Positions 8,404-16,347 of a DNA stretch of 41,569 nucleotides are shown here, in pieces. How positions within the stretch are numbered: the first letter of the stretch is position 1; every line of letters begins with the position of its first letter. The notes under the pieces were generated by a model. That model saw only the letters and a list, made by a program, of their open reading frames with translations, ran no database searches and had not been told where the DNA came from. The position numbers and the translations under genes are program-made. Where the stretch lies: contig JAOPYK010000192.1 in assembly GCA_025964695.1 (NCBI GenBank), positions 1 to 41,569 of the forward strand. The letters are read 5' to 3'. The stretch is from Streptosporangiaceae bacterium. GTDB taxonomy: Bacteria > Actinomycetota > Actinomycetes > Streptosporangiales > Streptosporangiaceae.

Positions 8404-8603
8404 GGCATCGGATGCTACCGCTTCGGGGGGCTTGCGCGGGGACCGGACCGGGCCGCCACGCGCTCCCCCTGGCCCCGAGGGGCCGCAGTTCATGCGGTAC
8501 GGGAGGTGACGAAGCCCGCGGGCATGGACACGACTACTGTGATGGGGGCGTGCCGCGTGCTTAACGGGGGGTCCTGCGCCACCAGCGTACGAGGCACGCA
8601 ATA

Positions 8604-9224
8604 ATGCTGGGCGTGGCAACAGCATCCGCGATAGAGACAACACCCCGCGCTCGGGCCAATCGTCCCAACCTCGTGAGCGTGGGGACGATCGTTTGGTTGT
8701 CGTCCGAGCTCATGTTCTTCGCGGCGTTGTTCGCGATGTACTTCACGATCAGGTCCGTCACCAAGGCGGAGCCGCACGGTGAGTGGCCCGGTACCAAGCT
8801 CAACCTGCCCTTCGACACGTTCAACACCGTCGTCCTCGTGCTGTCGAGTGTGACGTGCCAGCTGGGCGTGTTCGCGGCGGAGCGGGGCGACGTCCGTAAG
8901 CTCCGGATCTGGTACGTGGTGTCCCTGCTGATGGGCCTCTGGTTCGTCATCGGGCAGGCGATCTCGTACACCGAGCAGGTCCAGAGTGAGCACCTCACGC
9001 TCTCCTCCTCGGCCTACGGCTCGGTCTTCTACCTGACCACCGGTTTCCACGGACTGCACGTGACCGGCGGCCTGATCGCCTTCCTGTTCGTGCTGGGACG
9101 TACCTACGCGGCGAAGCGCTGGACACATGAGCAGGCGACGAGCGCGATCGTCGTGTCGTACTACTGGCACTTCGTTGACGTGGTCTGGATCGGCCTCTTC
9201 AGCGTCATCTTCCTGATCAAGTAG
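8604..9224 (+). CDS. ctaE: Cytochrome c oxidase subunit III
   Basis: 206 residues, the usual five-helix actinobacterial form of the aa3 oxidase subunit III. Family stretches include [20 protein letters not shown], the FHGLHVTGG loop and [14 protein letters not shown] at the end. It acts in the membrane as part of the terminal oxidase. Directly followed by qcrC (19-base gap) and the rest of the bc1 genes, the standard order for the actinobacterial bcc-aa3 supercomplex. A GTG at 8613 is an alternative start. Confidence 0.97.
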   Translation: MLGVATASAIETTPRARANRPNLVSVGTIVWLSSELMFFAALFAMYFTIRSVTKAEPHGEWPGTKLNLPFDTFNTVVLVLSSVTCQLGVFAAERGDVRKLRIWYVVSLLMGLWFVIGQAISYTEQVQSEHLTLSSSAYGSVFYLTTGFHGLHVTGGLIAFLFVLGRTYAAKRWTHEQATSAIVVSYYWHFVDVVWIGLFSVIFLIK

Positions 9225-9243
9225 CCCGGAACGGGGACAATCC

Positions 9244-10107
9244 GTGAAATGGTTCACCGCATGGCGACGGCGCCCGTGGGCGGGCTACGCCGTTGTGCTG
9301 GTCGCCCTGGCGGCCATCGGCGTCGTGTACGCCGGTTTCTCACCGAGTACCGATCGTGCCGAAGCGGCCGACTCGAAGGCCGCGGCGCAGGCTCAGGCCA
9401 ATGGCCAGCATCTGTTCGAGCAGAACTGCGCCAGCTGCCACGGGCTCAACGCCGAGGGCACCAGGGACGCCAAGGGCAACGCGATCGCGCCCAGCCTCAT
9501 CGGCGTGGGAGCCGCGGCGGTCGACTTCCAGGTCAGCACCGGCCGTATGCCGGCGGCCAACCCGGGCGCGCAGATGCCGCGCAAGGATCCCGTGCCCGAC
9601 TTCAACCCCAAGCTCAACCCGAAGGCGAAGCAGAATCTCGCCGATCTGAGCAACTACGTGGCCTCCCTCGGCGGCGGCCCGGCGATCCCCTCCAAGGAGC
9701 AGGCCAACCCGGATAACAGCCAGGTGGGTCTCGGCGGCAAGCTGTTCCGCACCAACTGCGCGCAGTGCCACAACTTCGCCGGTGAGGGCGGGGCCCTGAC
9801 CTACGGCAAGTACGCGCCGCCGCTGAAGGCCGCGACGGACCAGCAGATCTACGAGGCCATGATCACCGGCCCGCAGGCGATGCCGGTCTTCAACGACACC
9901 ACCATCACGCCCGAACAGAAGCGGGCCATCATCGCGTACGTCGTCCAGACCCGTGACGAGGTCAACCCCGGTGGCAACGGACTGGGCCGCATCGGCCCGG
10001 TCGCGGAAGGCCTCGCCGGTTGGCTCATCGGTATCGGCCTGCTGGTCTTCGCGGCGATGTGGATCACCGCGAAGAAGCCCAAGAAGCTGAAGAAGCAGCA
10101 TGACTGA
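9244..10107 (+). CDS. qcrC: Diheme cytochrome c subunit of the bcc complex
   Basis: 287 residues. An N-terminal helix (13-32) anchors the protein, two heme c sites follow outside the membrane (CASCH at 62-66 and CAQCH near 175), and a C-terminal helix (about 257-277) ends in Lys-rich KKPKKLKKQ. Actinobacteria lack a soluble cytochrome c, so the two hemes pass electrons from the Rieske centre directly to the aa3 oxidase. Candidate axial Met residues lie in RMPAAN and AMPVF. GTG start. The 3' end overlaps qcrA by 8 bases. Confidence 0.97.
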   Translation: MKWFTAWRRRPWAGYAVVLVALAAIGVVYAGFSPSTDRAEAADSKAAAQAQANGQHLFEQNCASCHGLNAEGTRDAKGNAIAPSLIGVGAAAVDFQVSTGRMPAANPGAQMPRKDPVPDFNPKLNPKAKQNLADLSNYVASLGGGPAIPSKEQANPDNSQVGLGGKLFRTNCAQCHNFAGEGGALTYGKYAPPLKAATDQQIYEAMITGPQAMPVFNDTTITPEQKRAIIAYVVQTRDEVNPGGNGLGRIGPVAEGLAGWLIGIGLLVFAAMWITAKKPKKLKKQHD

Positions 10108-11227
10108 CATCCATGGCAGCTCTGAAGAGCCCCAGAACGGCGACGAAGGCCGTACCCGCGACGGCAGGCCTCGTCGCGTGATCGGCACGCCCTCGCCGGC
10201 CGAGTCCCGTACCTTGCTCGCCGCGGATGAGCCCGCCCCGGACACCGCGCCCGGCGAGCTCGACGAGGACGCGGCCAAGAAGGCCGAGCGAGTGGTCGCG
10301 ACCTTCTTCATGCTGGCGTTCTTCGCCAGCATGGCCTTCATCGTCTACTTCATCGGCTGGAGCGGCCGCAACGGCGGCATGCACGGCATCGACCGGGCAC
10401 GTGAGTCCAACCTCGTGCTCGGCGGGATGATGACGGTGTCGTTCCTGGCGGTGGCGATCGGCGTCACCATCTGGGTCCGCCGGCTCATGACGTCCAAGCA
10501 GATCGTCCAGGAGCGGCACGAGCTCGCCTCCTCCGAAGCCGACCGGCAGGTGTTCGCCGAGAACTTCATCGAGGGCGCCGAGGACAGCGGCATCACCAAG
10601 CGGCCGCTGCTGCGCCGGACGCTGCTGCTGGCGGCGGCCCCGCTGGGCCTGGCCCCGCTGCTGCTGCTGCGCGACCTCGGCCCGCTGCCGGAGGACAAGC
10701 TGCGGCACACCTACTGGCGCGATGCGGTCGACAAGGCCAGGAAGCAGGGCAAGCCCGGCGTCCGGCTGCTCGTCGACGGCACCAACCGCCCGCTGAAGGC
10801 GGGCGACTTCAACTCGCCGGGTAGCATGATCACTGTGGTGCCCGAGGGCATCGAGAGCACGGCCGACCCGGTGAACGAGCTGGCCAAGGCGGCGACCATC
10901 GTGATCAATGTCCCCGTCGGGCAGTTCAAGCCGGTCAAGGGCCGGGAGAACTGGCACGTCGGCGGAATCGTCGCATACTCTAAAATCTGCACGCACGTTG
11001 GCTGCCCGGCCGCGCTGTACGAGCAGACCACGCACCACATCCTCTGCCCGTGCCACCAATCCACCTTCGACGCGACCAACGGAGCCAAGGTTCTGTTCGG
11101 GCCTGCGGCGCGTGCGCTACCGCAGCTGCCGATCGCGGTGGACGGGGAGGGCTATCTCATCGCCACCAGCGACTACAAGGTCCCGGTCGGCCCGAGCTTC
11201 TGGGAGCGAGGTGCCACCCAGCAATGA
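10100..11227 (+). CDS. qcrA: Rieske iron-sulfur subunit of the bcc complex
   Basis: 375 residues. The [2Fe-2S] ligands are in CTHVGC and CPCHQSTFD (about residues 298-320). An acidic cytoplasmic N-terminus of about 60 residues is followed by three membrane helices (about 65-90, 105-125, 170-190). The third is preceded by KRPLLRRTLL, a twin-arginine feature typical of actinobacterial Rieske proteins. It accepts electrons from quinol at QcrB and hands them to QcrC. It overlaps qcrC (8 bases) and qcrB (ATGA, 4 bases), indicating translational coupling. Confidence 0.97.
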   Translation: MTDIHGSSEEPQNGDEGRTRDGRPRRVIGTPSPAESRTLLAADEPAPDTAPGELDEDAAKKAERVVATFFMLAFFASMAFIVYFIGWSGRNGGMHGIDRARESNLVLGGMMTVSFLAVAIGVTIWVRRLMTSKQIVQERHELASSEADRQVFAENFIEGAEDSGITKRPLLRRTLLLAAAPLGLAPLLLLRDLGPLPEDKLRHTYWRDAVDKARKQGKPGVRLLVDGTNRPLKAGDFNSPGSMITVVPEGIESTADPVNELAKAATIVINVPVGQFKPVKGRENWHVGGIVAYSKICTHVGCPAALYEQTTHHILCPCHQSTFDATNGAKVLFGPAARALPQLPIAVDGEGYLIATSDYKVPVGPSFWERGATQQ

Positions 11228-12885
11228 CCCCCAAGACGACGGCGACACTGCCCAAGGCGGTCGACGCACCGATCACCTTCGTGGACGAACGGCTCGGTAC
11301 GGTCGGTTTCCTCAAGCGCAACATGAAGAAGGTCTTTCCGGACCACTGGTCCTTCATGTTGGGAGAGATCGCTCTTTACTCGTTCATCATCCTGCTGCTG
11401 ACGGGCACCTTTCTCACGCTCTGGTTCAAGCCGAGCATGATGGAGGTGGTGTACAACGGCTCGTACACCAAGCTCAACGGCGTCCAGATGTCGCAGGCCT
11501 ACGCCTCGACGCTGAACATCAGCTTCGACGTGCGCGGCGGTCTGCTCATGCGGCAGCTGCACCACTGGGCGGCGATCCTCTTCATCGCCTCGATCATGAT
11601 CCATATGCTGCGGGTGTTCTTCACCGGCGCGTACCGCAAGCCGCGTGAGCTCAACTGGCTCATCGGCCTGGGCCTGTTCACGCTGGGCCTGGTCGAGGGG
11701 CTGTTCGGTTACTCACTGCCGGACGACGCCCTGTCCGGCGCCGGCCTGCGCATCACCGCGGGCGTGATCGAGTCCATTCCGCTGGTGGGAACGTATCTCT
11801 CGTTCTTCCTGTTCGGTGGGGAGTATCCGGGCCAGGACATCATCCCCCGGTTCTTCACCCTGCACGTGCTGCTGATCCCGGGCATCATCCTGGCGCTGGT
11901 AACCGCGCACATGATGATCATGTGGCATCAGAAGCACACCCAGATGCCGGGCGTGGGCCGGACCAACGACAACGTCGTGGGCTACCCGATGTACCCGGTC
12001 TTCATGGCCAAGACCGGCGCGTATTTCCTGTTCACCTTCGGGCTGATCGCGCTGCTGGGCACTTTCGCGCAGATCAACCCGATCTGGATGTTCGGGCCGT
12101 ATGACCCGGCCGCGATCTCGGCGGGTTCGCAGCCCGACTTCTACATGGGCTTCCTCGAGGGCTCGCTGCGCATCATGCCCAACTGGGAGACCAATCTCTG
12201 GGGCCACACGATCCCCTGGAACGTGTTGATCCCGGCTCTGGGGCCGCTCGGCATCGTCATGACCGGCGCGGCGCTGTGGCCGTGGATCGAGCGCTGGGTG
12301 ACCGGCGACCGGCGTCATCACCATGTCAACGACCGGCCGCGCAACGCCCCGGTGCGCACCGCGATCGGCATGACCGCGGTCACTTTCTACGGAACGCTGT
12401 GGCTGGCCGGCGGCAACGACATCATCTCCGACAAGTTCGATGTGTCGCTGTACGCCACCACGTGGTTCTTCCGGTTCGCGGTCTTCCTGGGGCCGATCGC
12501 CGCCTTCGTCATCACCCGGCGGATCTGCCTCGGACTGCAGCGCAAGGACGCGGAGGCGGTGGCGCACGGTCTCGAGAGCGGCGTCATCAAGATGCTGCCC
12601 AACGGTGAGTACATCGAGATCCACAAGCCGGTGCCGCAGGAGGTGGCCGCCGTCATCCTCAGCAAGGAGGAGGCCAAGCCCGAACTGCCCGCGGTCGACG
12701 AGGGCGGTATCCCCTCCGTCAAGAGCCCGCTGGGCCACCTGCGGGCGAGGCTGACGCGGTTCTGGACCTTCGACTCGATCCCGATCCCGCTGGAGAACGG
12801 CCACGGCAACGGCCATGGCGAGATCGACAGCGGGCAGGAGCCCGGGGAGCACGAGGAGCACAAGGTAGAGCTGACCAAGGGCTGA
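11224..12885 (+). CDS. qcrB: Cytochrome b subunit of the bcc complex
   Basis: 553 residues, the long actinobacterial form. Heme-b ligands are visible as His pairs: LHHWAAILF with SIMIHMLRVF in one helix pair region, and FFTLHVLLIPG with VTAHMMIMWHQKH in the other. Residues about 420-553 are an extended C-terminal region after the last helices, ending in a Gly/His/Glu-rich tail, as in relatives. It carries the quinol oxidation and reduction sites. The start is the ATG overlapping the qcrA stop. It is the last gene of the ctaE-qcrCAB unit, followed by a strong hairpin. Confidence 0.97.
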   Translation: MTPKTTATLPKAVDAPITFVDERLGTVGFLKRNMKKVFPDHWSFMLGEIALYSFIILLLTGTFLTLWFKPSMMEVVYNGSYTKLNGVQMSQAYASTLNISFDVRGGLLMRQLHHWAAILFIASIMIHMLRVFFTGAYRKPRELNWLIGLGLFTLGLVEGLFGYSLPDDALSGAGLRITAGVIESIPLVGTYLSFFLFGGEYPGQDIIPRFFTLHVLLIPGIILALVTAHMMIMWHQKHTQMPGVGRTNDNVVGYPMYPVFMAKTGAYFLFTFGLIALLGTFAQINPIWMFGPYDPAAISAGSQPDFYMGFLEGSLRIMPNWETNLWGHTIPWNVLIPALGPLGIVMTGAALWPWIERWVTGDRRHHHVNDRPRNAPVRTAIGMTAVTFYGTLWLAGGNDIISDKFDVSLYATTWFFRFAVFLGPIAAFVITRRICLGLQRKDAEAVAHGLESGVIKMLPNGEYIEIHKPVPQEVAAVILSKEEAKPELPAVDEGGIPSVKSPLGHLRARLTRFWTFDSIPIPLENGHGNGHGEIDSGQEPGEHEEHKVELTKG

Positions 12886-12905
12886 TCGGCCCTGAGAAAG
12901 CCTCT

Positions 12906-12943
12906 GAAGGCCTGTCACCGGGTTCTCCTGGTGACAGGCCTTC
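12906..12943 (+). terminator. Hairpin terminator after qcrB
   Basis: Perfect 14-bp stem (12906-12919 with 12930-12943) and a 10-base loop, starting 20 bases after the qcrB stop. No clear T-run follows, common for actinobacterial terminators. Confidence 0.8.
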
Positions 12944-12971
12944 TGCCGTGCGCGTGCGATGCTGAGGTGCG

Positions 12972-14129
12972 ATGACCAAGACGCTTGTGATCACCAATGA
13001 CTTCCCCCCGCGGCCCGGCGGCATCCAGGCGTTCGTGCACAACCTCGCGCTGCGCAGGCCGCCCGGCTCGGTGGTGGTGTACGCCCCGTCATGGCAGGGC
13101 GCCGAGGCGTTCGACGCCGGTCAGCCGTTCCCGGTCGTCCGGCATCCGACCTCGCTGATGCTGCCCGAGCCCGGGGTGCTGCGCAGGGCCGGGCAGATCG
13201 CCCGCTCTGAGGGCTGCGACTCGGCGCTGTTCGGGGCGGCGGCGCCGCTGGGACTGCTGGCCCCGGCACTGCGGCGGTACGGGATCGAACGCTTCGTCGG
13301 GGTGACCCACGGGCACGAGGCGGGCTGGGCCCAGCTTCCGGTGGCCCGATCGCTGCTGCGCCGGATCGGTGACGGCGTGGACGTGCTCACCTATCTGGGG
13401 GAGTACACCCGTTCCCGGATGGCCCGCGCGTTGTCTCCGGCCGCGGCGGGCCGGATGGCCCGGCTGGCGCCCGGCGTGGACGAGTCGCTGTTCCGGCCCG
13501 GCGCGGGGGGAGCGGAGATACGGGCCAGGCATGGCCTGACCAGCCGTCCGGTGGTGGTCTGCGTGTCACGGCTGGTGCCGCGAAAGGGCCAGGACACGCT
13601 GATCCGGGCCTGGCCGCGGCTGCTGCGCGCCGTCCCCGACGCGGCCCTGCTGCTGGTCGGCGGCGGTCCCTATCGCCGGGACCTGGAGCGGCTCGCCGCC
13701 GAGAGCGGGGTGAGCGGCTCGGTGCGGTTCACCGGCAGCGTGCCCTGGTCGGAGCTGCCCGCCCACCACGACGCGGGTGACGTCTTCGCGATGCCCTGCC
13801 GTACGAGGCGCCGCGGTCTCGACGTGGAAGGGCTCGGCATCGTCTATCTGGAGGCTTCGGCCACCGGGCTGCCGGTGCTCGCGGGTGACTCGGGCGGCGC
13901 GCCCGACGCGGTGCTGGAGGGTGAGACCGGCATGGTCGTGGCCGGCCGTTCCGCCGATGCCGTCGCGGAGGCGCTGATCGGCTTGCTGCGGGATCCGGTA
14001 CGGGCCCGTGCCCTGGGCGAGAAGGGCCGTTCCTGGGTGGAACGTGAGTGGACCTGGGCCCGTCAGGCGCACCGTCTGGACGCGCTCCTCGGTGACGAGC
14101 CCGGCGGGCGGGCGGAGCACCCGCAGTGA
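12972..14129 (+). CDS. pimB: GT4 glycosyltransferase, PimB-like mannosyltransferase
   Basis: 385 residues, GT-B fold. N-terminal domain opens VITNDFPPRPGGIQ, the loop seen in GDP-mannose-dependent phosphatidylinositol mannosyltransferases. The C-terminal domain has CVSRLVPRKGQDTLI, LLLVGGGPYRRDLERLA and the EX7E region in LDVEGLGIVYLEASATGLPV. In mycobacteria the related pimB (alpha-1,6-phosphatidylinositol monomannoside mannosyltransferase) is also close to ctaE-qcrCAB, which supports the assignment. It would act at the cytoplasmic face of the membrane in glycolipid synthesis. The precise acceptor is inferred. Confidence 0.85.
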   Translation: MTKTLVITNDFPPRPGGIQAFVHNLALRRPPGSVVVYAPSWQGAEAFDAGQPFPVVRHPTSLMLPEPGVLRRAGQIARSEGCDSALFGAAAPLGLLAPALRRYGIERFVGVTHGHEAGWAQLPVARSLLRRIGDGVDVLTYLGEYTRSRMARALSPAAAGRMARLAPGVDESLFRPGAGGAEIRARHGLTSRPVVVCVSRLVPRKGQDTLIRAWPRLLRAVPDAALLLVGGGPYRRDLERLAAESGVSGSVRFTGSVPWSELPAHHDAGDVFAMPCRTRRRGLDVEGLGIVYLEASATGLPVLAGDSGGAPDAVLEGETGMVVAGRSADAVAEALIGLLRDPVRARALGEKGRSWVEREWTWARQAHRLDALLGDEPGGRAEHPQ

Positions 14130-14470
14130 GCCCGTCCCGCTCCGCTCGACGTCCCCCGGGCTCCCCCTTGGCGCGGACGGCTCCGGCTGAGAACGCTCTG
14201 TCCGCGGGCTTCGGGTGGTGGCATCATCGAGGCCGCGAGTAGGTGCTTCGGCGCAGGTTCTGGCCCGTCGCCGCGAATATGGCGCGGATTTTTTGTAACT
14301 TTCCAGCATCAAAGTGGCTACTGGGGCATATGCTCGCCGCTGTTGAGACGTCCTCGGGTGATCACCTGGGGACGCGACGACGCCTCAGGGAGCAGCGACG
14401 AGACGGGCCAACCGTCCCGTCGTGCTGAGGGACCGCGTCACTGACGACTCCGCCTGAGTGGAGGAGGAGG
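14130..14470. other. Intergenic region before the redox operon
   Basis: 341 bases without a gene. The segment 14270-14335 is notably AT-richer than its surroundings (GCGGATTTTTTGTAAC onwards) and is the likely promoter area for the gene at 14471. No convincing -35/-10 pair with normal spacing was found. A purine-rich GGAGGAGGAGG directly precedes the ATG at 14471. Confidence 0.4.
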
Positions 14471-15622
14471 ATGAGACGCCATCGACGGCATACCCGTGCC
14501 GCCACGGTGAACGTCAACGTGGTGGACCGGGTGGCCATGACCGGAACGGTCATGGTCGTAGTGGTCGGCTTTGCACTTGCGGCCATTGTGGAACGGGCAC
14601 TGCTCACCGGCAGTGCCACGAGCGCGGAGGCGGGTACGCGGCCCCCCCGGGCCGGAGGGCCGTCGCCCGGCGGGCCGGACCCGGTGCGTACCTCTACGCC
14701 TCGGCGCGCGCAGCCGGTGGTGGCGACCCTGAACGGCCAGGTGCGCTCGCTCACCCTGACCGAGCGCGGAACGGCGGCACGGCAAGCCTACGGGGTAAAG
14801 CCGAGTGCCCCGCCACTGGTGGGCGCCACCCGGTTCACCAGCGACCGGACCTGGGCGTTCGGCACCACCGCCATCCCGGTACCCGCCAAGCAGTCGGCGA
14901 TGCCCCAGGTGGCGCTGTTCCTGGCGCACTGGTCGGGAAGCCGCTGGCAGGTGGGCCTGTCCGGGACGGACGAGTTCAGGGCGCTGCTGCGGCGGGTGCC
15001 GACGAGACTCGTCCCCGCCGCGGAGATCCGGACTCTGGCCCGGTTCAGCGTGGGTCCCGCACATGCCACCAAGCTCATGCTGCCGTGGCGGGAGGGTGAT
15101 TCCTGGACAATGACCGCGGCGACGCAGGGGGCCCGCCCGTTCGGCGCCGTCGCCTTCCATGGGGGTGACGGCCGGGTGCTGGCCGCCGGAGACGGGCGGT
15201 TGTACAGATTCTGCACCACCGCCTCAGGTGGTGGTCTATTGATGATCATTCATGACAACGGGCTGGCCACCGAGTACTACCAGTTGACGAAACTGACCGG
15301 CGTACGTGATGGCGCCATCGTCAAGCGCGGCGACTTCCTGGGGCGGGTCGGCGTGGACCGCCCGTGCGGGGGTGCCGCGGCGGCCCGGCCGCAGGTGCGG
15401 TTCGGGCTACGGCAGGGCGCCGGAGACCTGCCCTTCAACGGGGTCACGATCGGCGGTTGGAACTTCCGGGAACGGGCGCATCCGCTGATCGGCTGGGCCG
15501 AGCGCGGGATCCTGCAGGTGATGCCCGGCCTCGGCCTGGCGAACTTCGGCGCCGCGGACCCACCGCCGGTGCCCAGCGTCACGCTCTCACCGTCTCCGAC
15601 CCCGACCCCGGGTCCCACGTGA
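14471..15622 (+). CDS. Membrane-anchored M23-like pseudo-peptidase
   Basis: 383 residues: a signal-anchor helix at 20-45, a Pro/Gly-rich stretch to about 85, an N-terminal domain, then a LytM/M23-type domain (about 200-315), and a Pro/Ser/Thr tail. The M23 scaffold is clear (GGDGRVLAAGDG, LMIIHDNGLATEYYQL, VKRGDFLGRVG, CGG, RPQVRFGL). All metal and catalytic positions appear lost: the usual YYHL His is Q271, the usual HxH is Q308-V-R310, and the Asp of the usual LDF is A228. It is therefore probably a non-enzymatic binding or regulatory module at the outer face. GGAGGAGGAGG lies just before the ATG. It overlaps the frame of the following heme protein region and probably forms an operon with it. 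Confidence 0.82.
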   Translation: MRRHRRHTRAATVNVNVVDRVAMTGTVMVVVVGFALAAIVERALLTGSATSAEAGTRPPRAGGPSPGGPDPVRTSTPRRAQPVVATLNGQVRSLTLTERGTAARQAYGVKPSAPPLVGATRFTSDRTWAFGTTAIPVPAKQSAMPQVALFLAHWSGSRWQVGLSGTDEFRALLRRVPTRLVPAAEIRTLARFSVGPAHATKLMLPWREGDSWTMTAATQGARPFGAVAFHGGDGRVLAAGDGRLYRFCTTASGGGLLMIIHDNGLATEYYQLTKLTGVRDGAIVKRGDFLGRVGVDRPCGGAAAARPQVRFGLRQGAGDLPFNGVTIGGWNFRERAHPLIGWAERGILQVMPGLGLANFGAADPPPVPSVTLSPSPTPTPGPT

Positions 15623-15642
15623 ACACGACAGGAGATCTGCAG

Positions 15643-16347
15643 GTGGACATCCAACACAAGGACCGAACCACCCTGCCGGGCTGGGCGCTGCCCACTCTGG
15701 CCACGGCGTTCCTCATCTTGCTCGCGGTGACGGCGACTCAGCCCGGCGCGGTCGCCGTGGCCTCGCTCCAGCGCTTCATGGCGTTCTACGCCGGGGTCTT
15801 CGCCCTCGTCGGGATGAGTATCACCATCATGGTGGGCCTGCTCGCGACGGACCGCATCCTGTTGCGCATCGGGCAGCGGGTGCTCGCGCAGGCGGTGCAC
15901 CGGGCGGTCTCGATGGCTACCATGGCCTTCCTGGTGGCACACCTGGTGGTGAAGATCCTCACCGGCCACGCCAAGGCGGCCGACGCGGTCGTCTTCCGCC
16001 CGACCGCGCTGGGCCTGGGCGCCCTCGCGTTCGACCTCATGTTGCTGATCATGACCACCGGGATCCTGCGCGCGTGGTTCGCCGACAGTTCCAGGCCGGG
16101 CCTGTGGCGGGGGCTGCACGCCCTCTCCTACCTGGCGTGGCCGGTGGCGATCGTGCACGGCCTGGTCGCGGGCAGGCATCCGGCGGGCTGGGTCACCTGG
16201 GGATACGTCCTCTGCCTGATCATCGTCGGGCTGGCCTTGCTGACCCGGGTCCTGCTGGTGGTCAACCCGGTGGATCCGTTGCGGGAGGAGATCGAGGTCG
16301 AAGAGCCGGCTCGCGTGGCCGAGCGCCCGCGGATGGTGCAACGATGA
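15643..16347 (+). CDS. Six-helix bis-heme membrane protein (ferric reductase/b561-like)
   Basis: 234 residues with six hydrophobic helices (about 12-34, 45-68, 85-105, 120-146, 155-176, 183-207). Helix 3 has H86 and H100, helix 5 has H159 and H172. Paired His spaced 13-14 apart in two helices is the ligand pattern of ferric-reductase/NOX-type transmembrane proteins carrying two b hemes across the membrane. No flavin or NAD domain is attached. That role is probably filled by the next gene, whose ATG overlaps this stop (ATGA). GTG at 15643 with AGGAG 8 bases upstream is preferred over a GTG at 15619 overlapping the previous stop. Likely passes electrons outward across the membrane. Confidence 0.85.
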   Translation: MDIQHKDRTTLPGWALPTLATAFLILLAVTATQPGAVAVASLQRFMAFYAGVFALVGMSITIMVGLLATDRILLRIGQRVLAQAVHRAVSMATMAFLVAHLVVKILTGHAKAADAVVFRPTALGLGALAFDLMLLIMTTGILRAWFADSSRPGLWRGLHALSYLAWPVAIVHGLVAGRHPAGWVTWGYVLCLIIVGLALLTRVLLVVNPVDPLREEIEVEEPARVAERPRMVQR

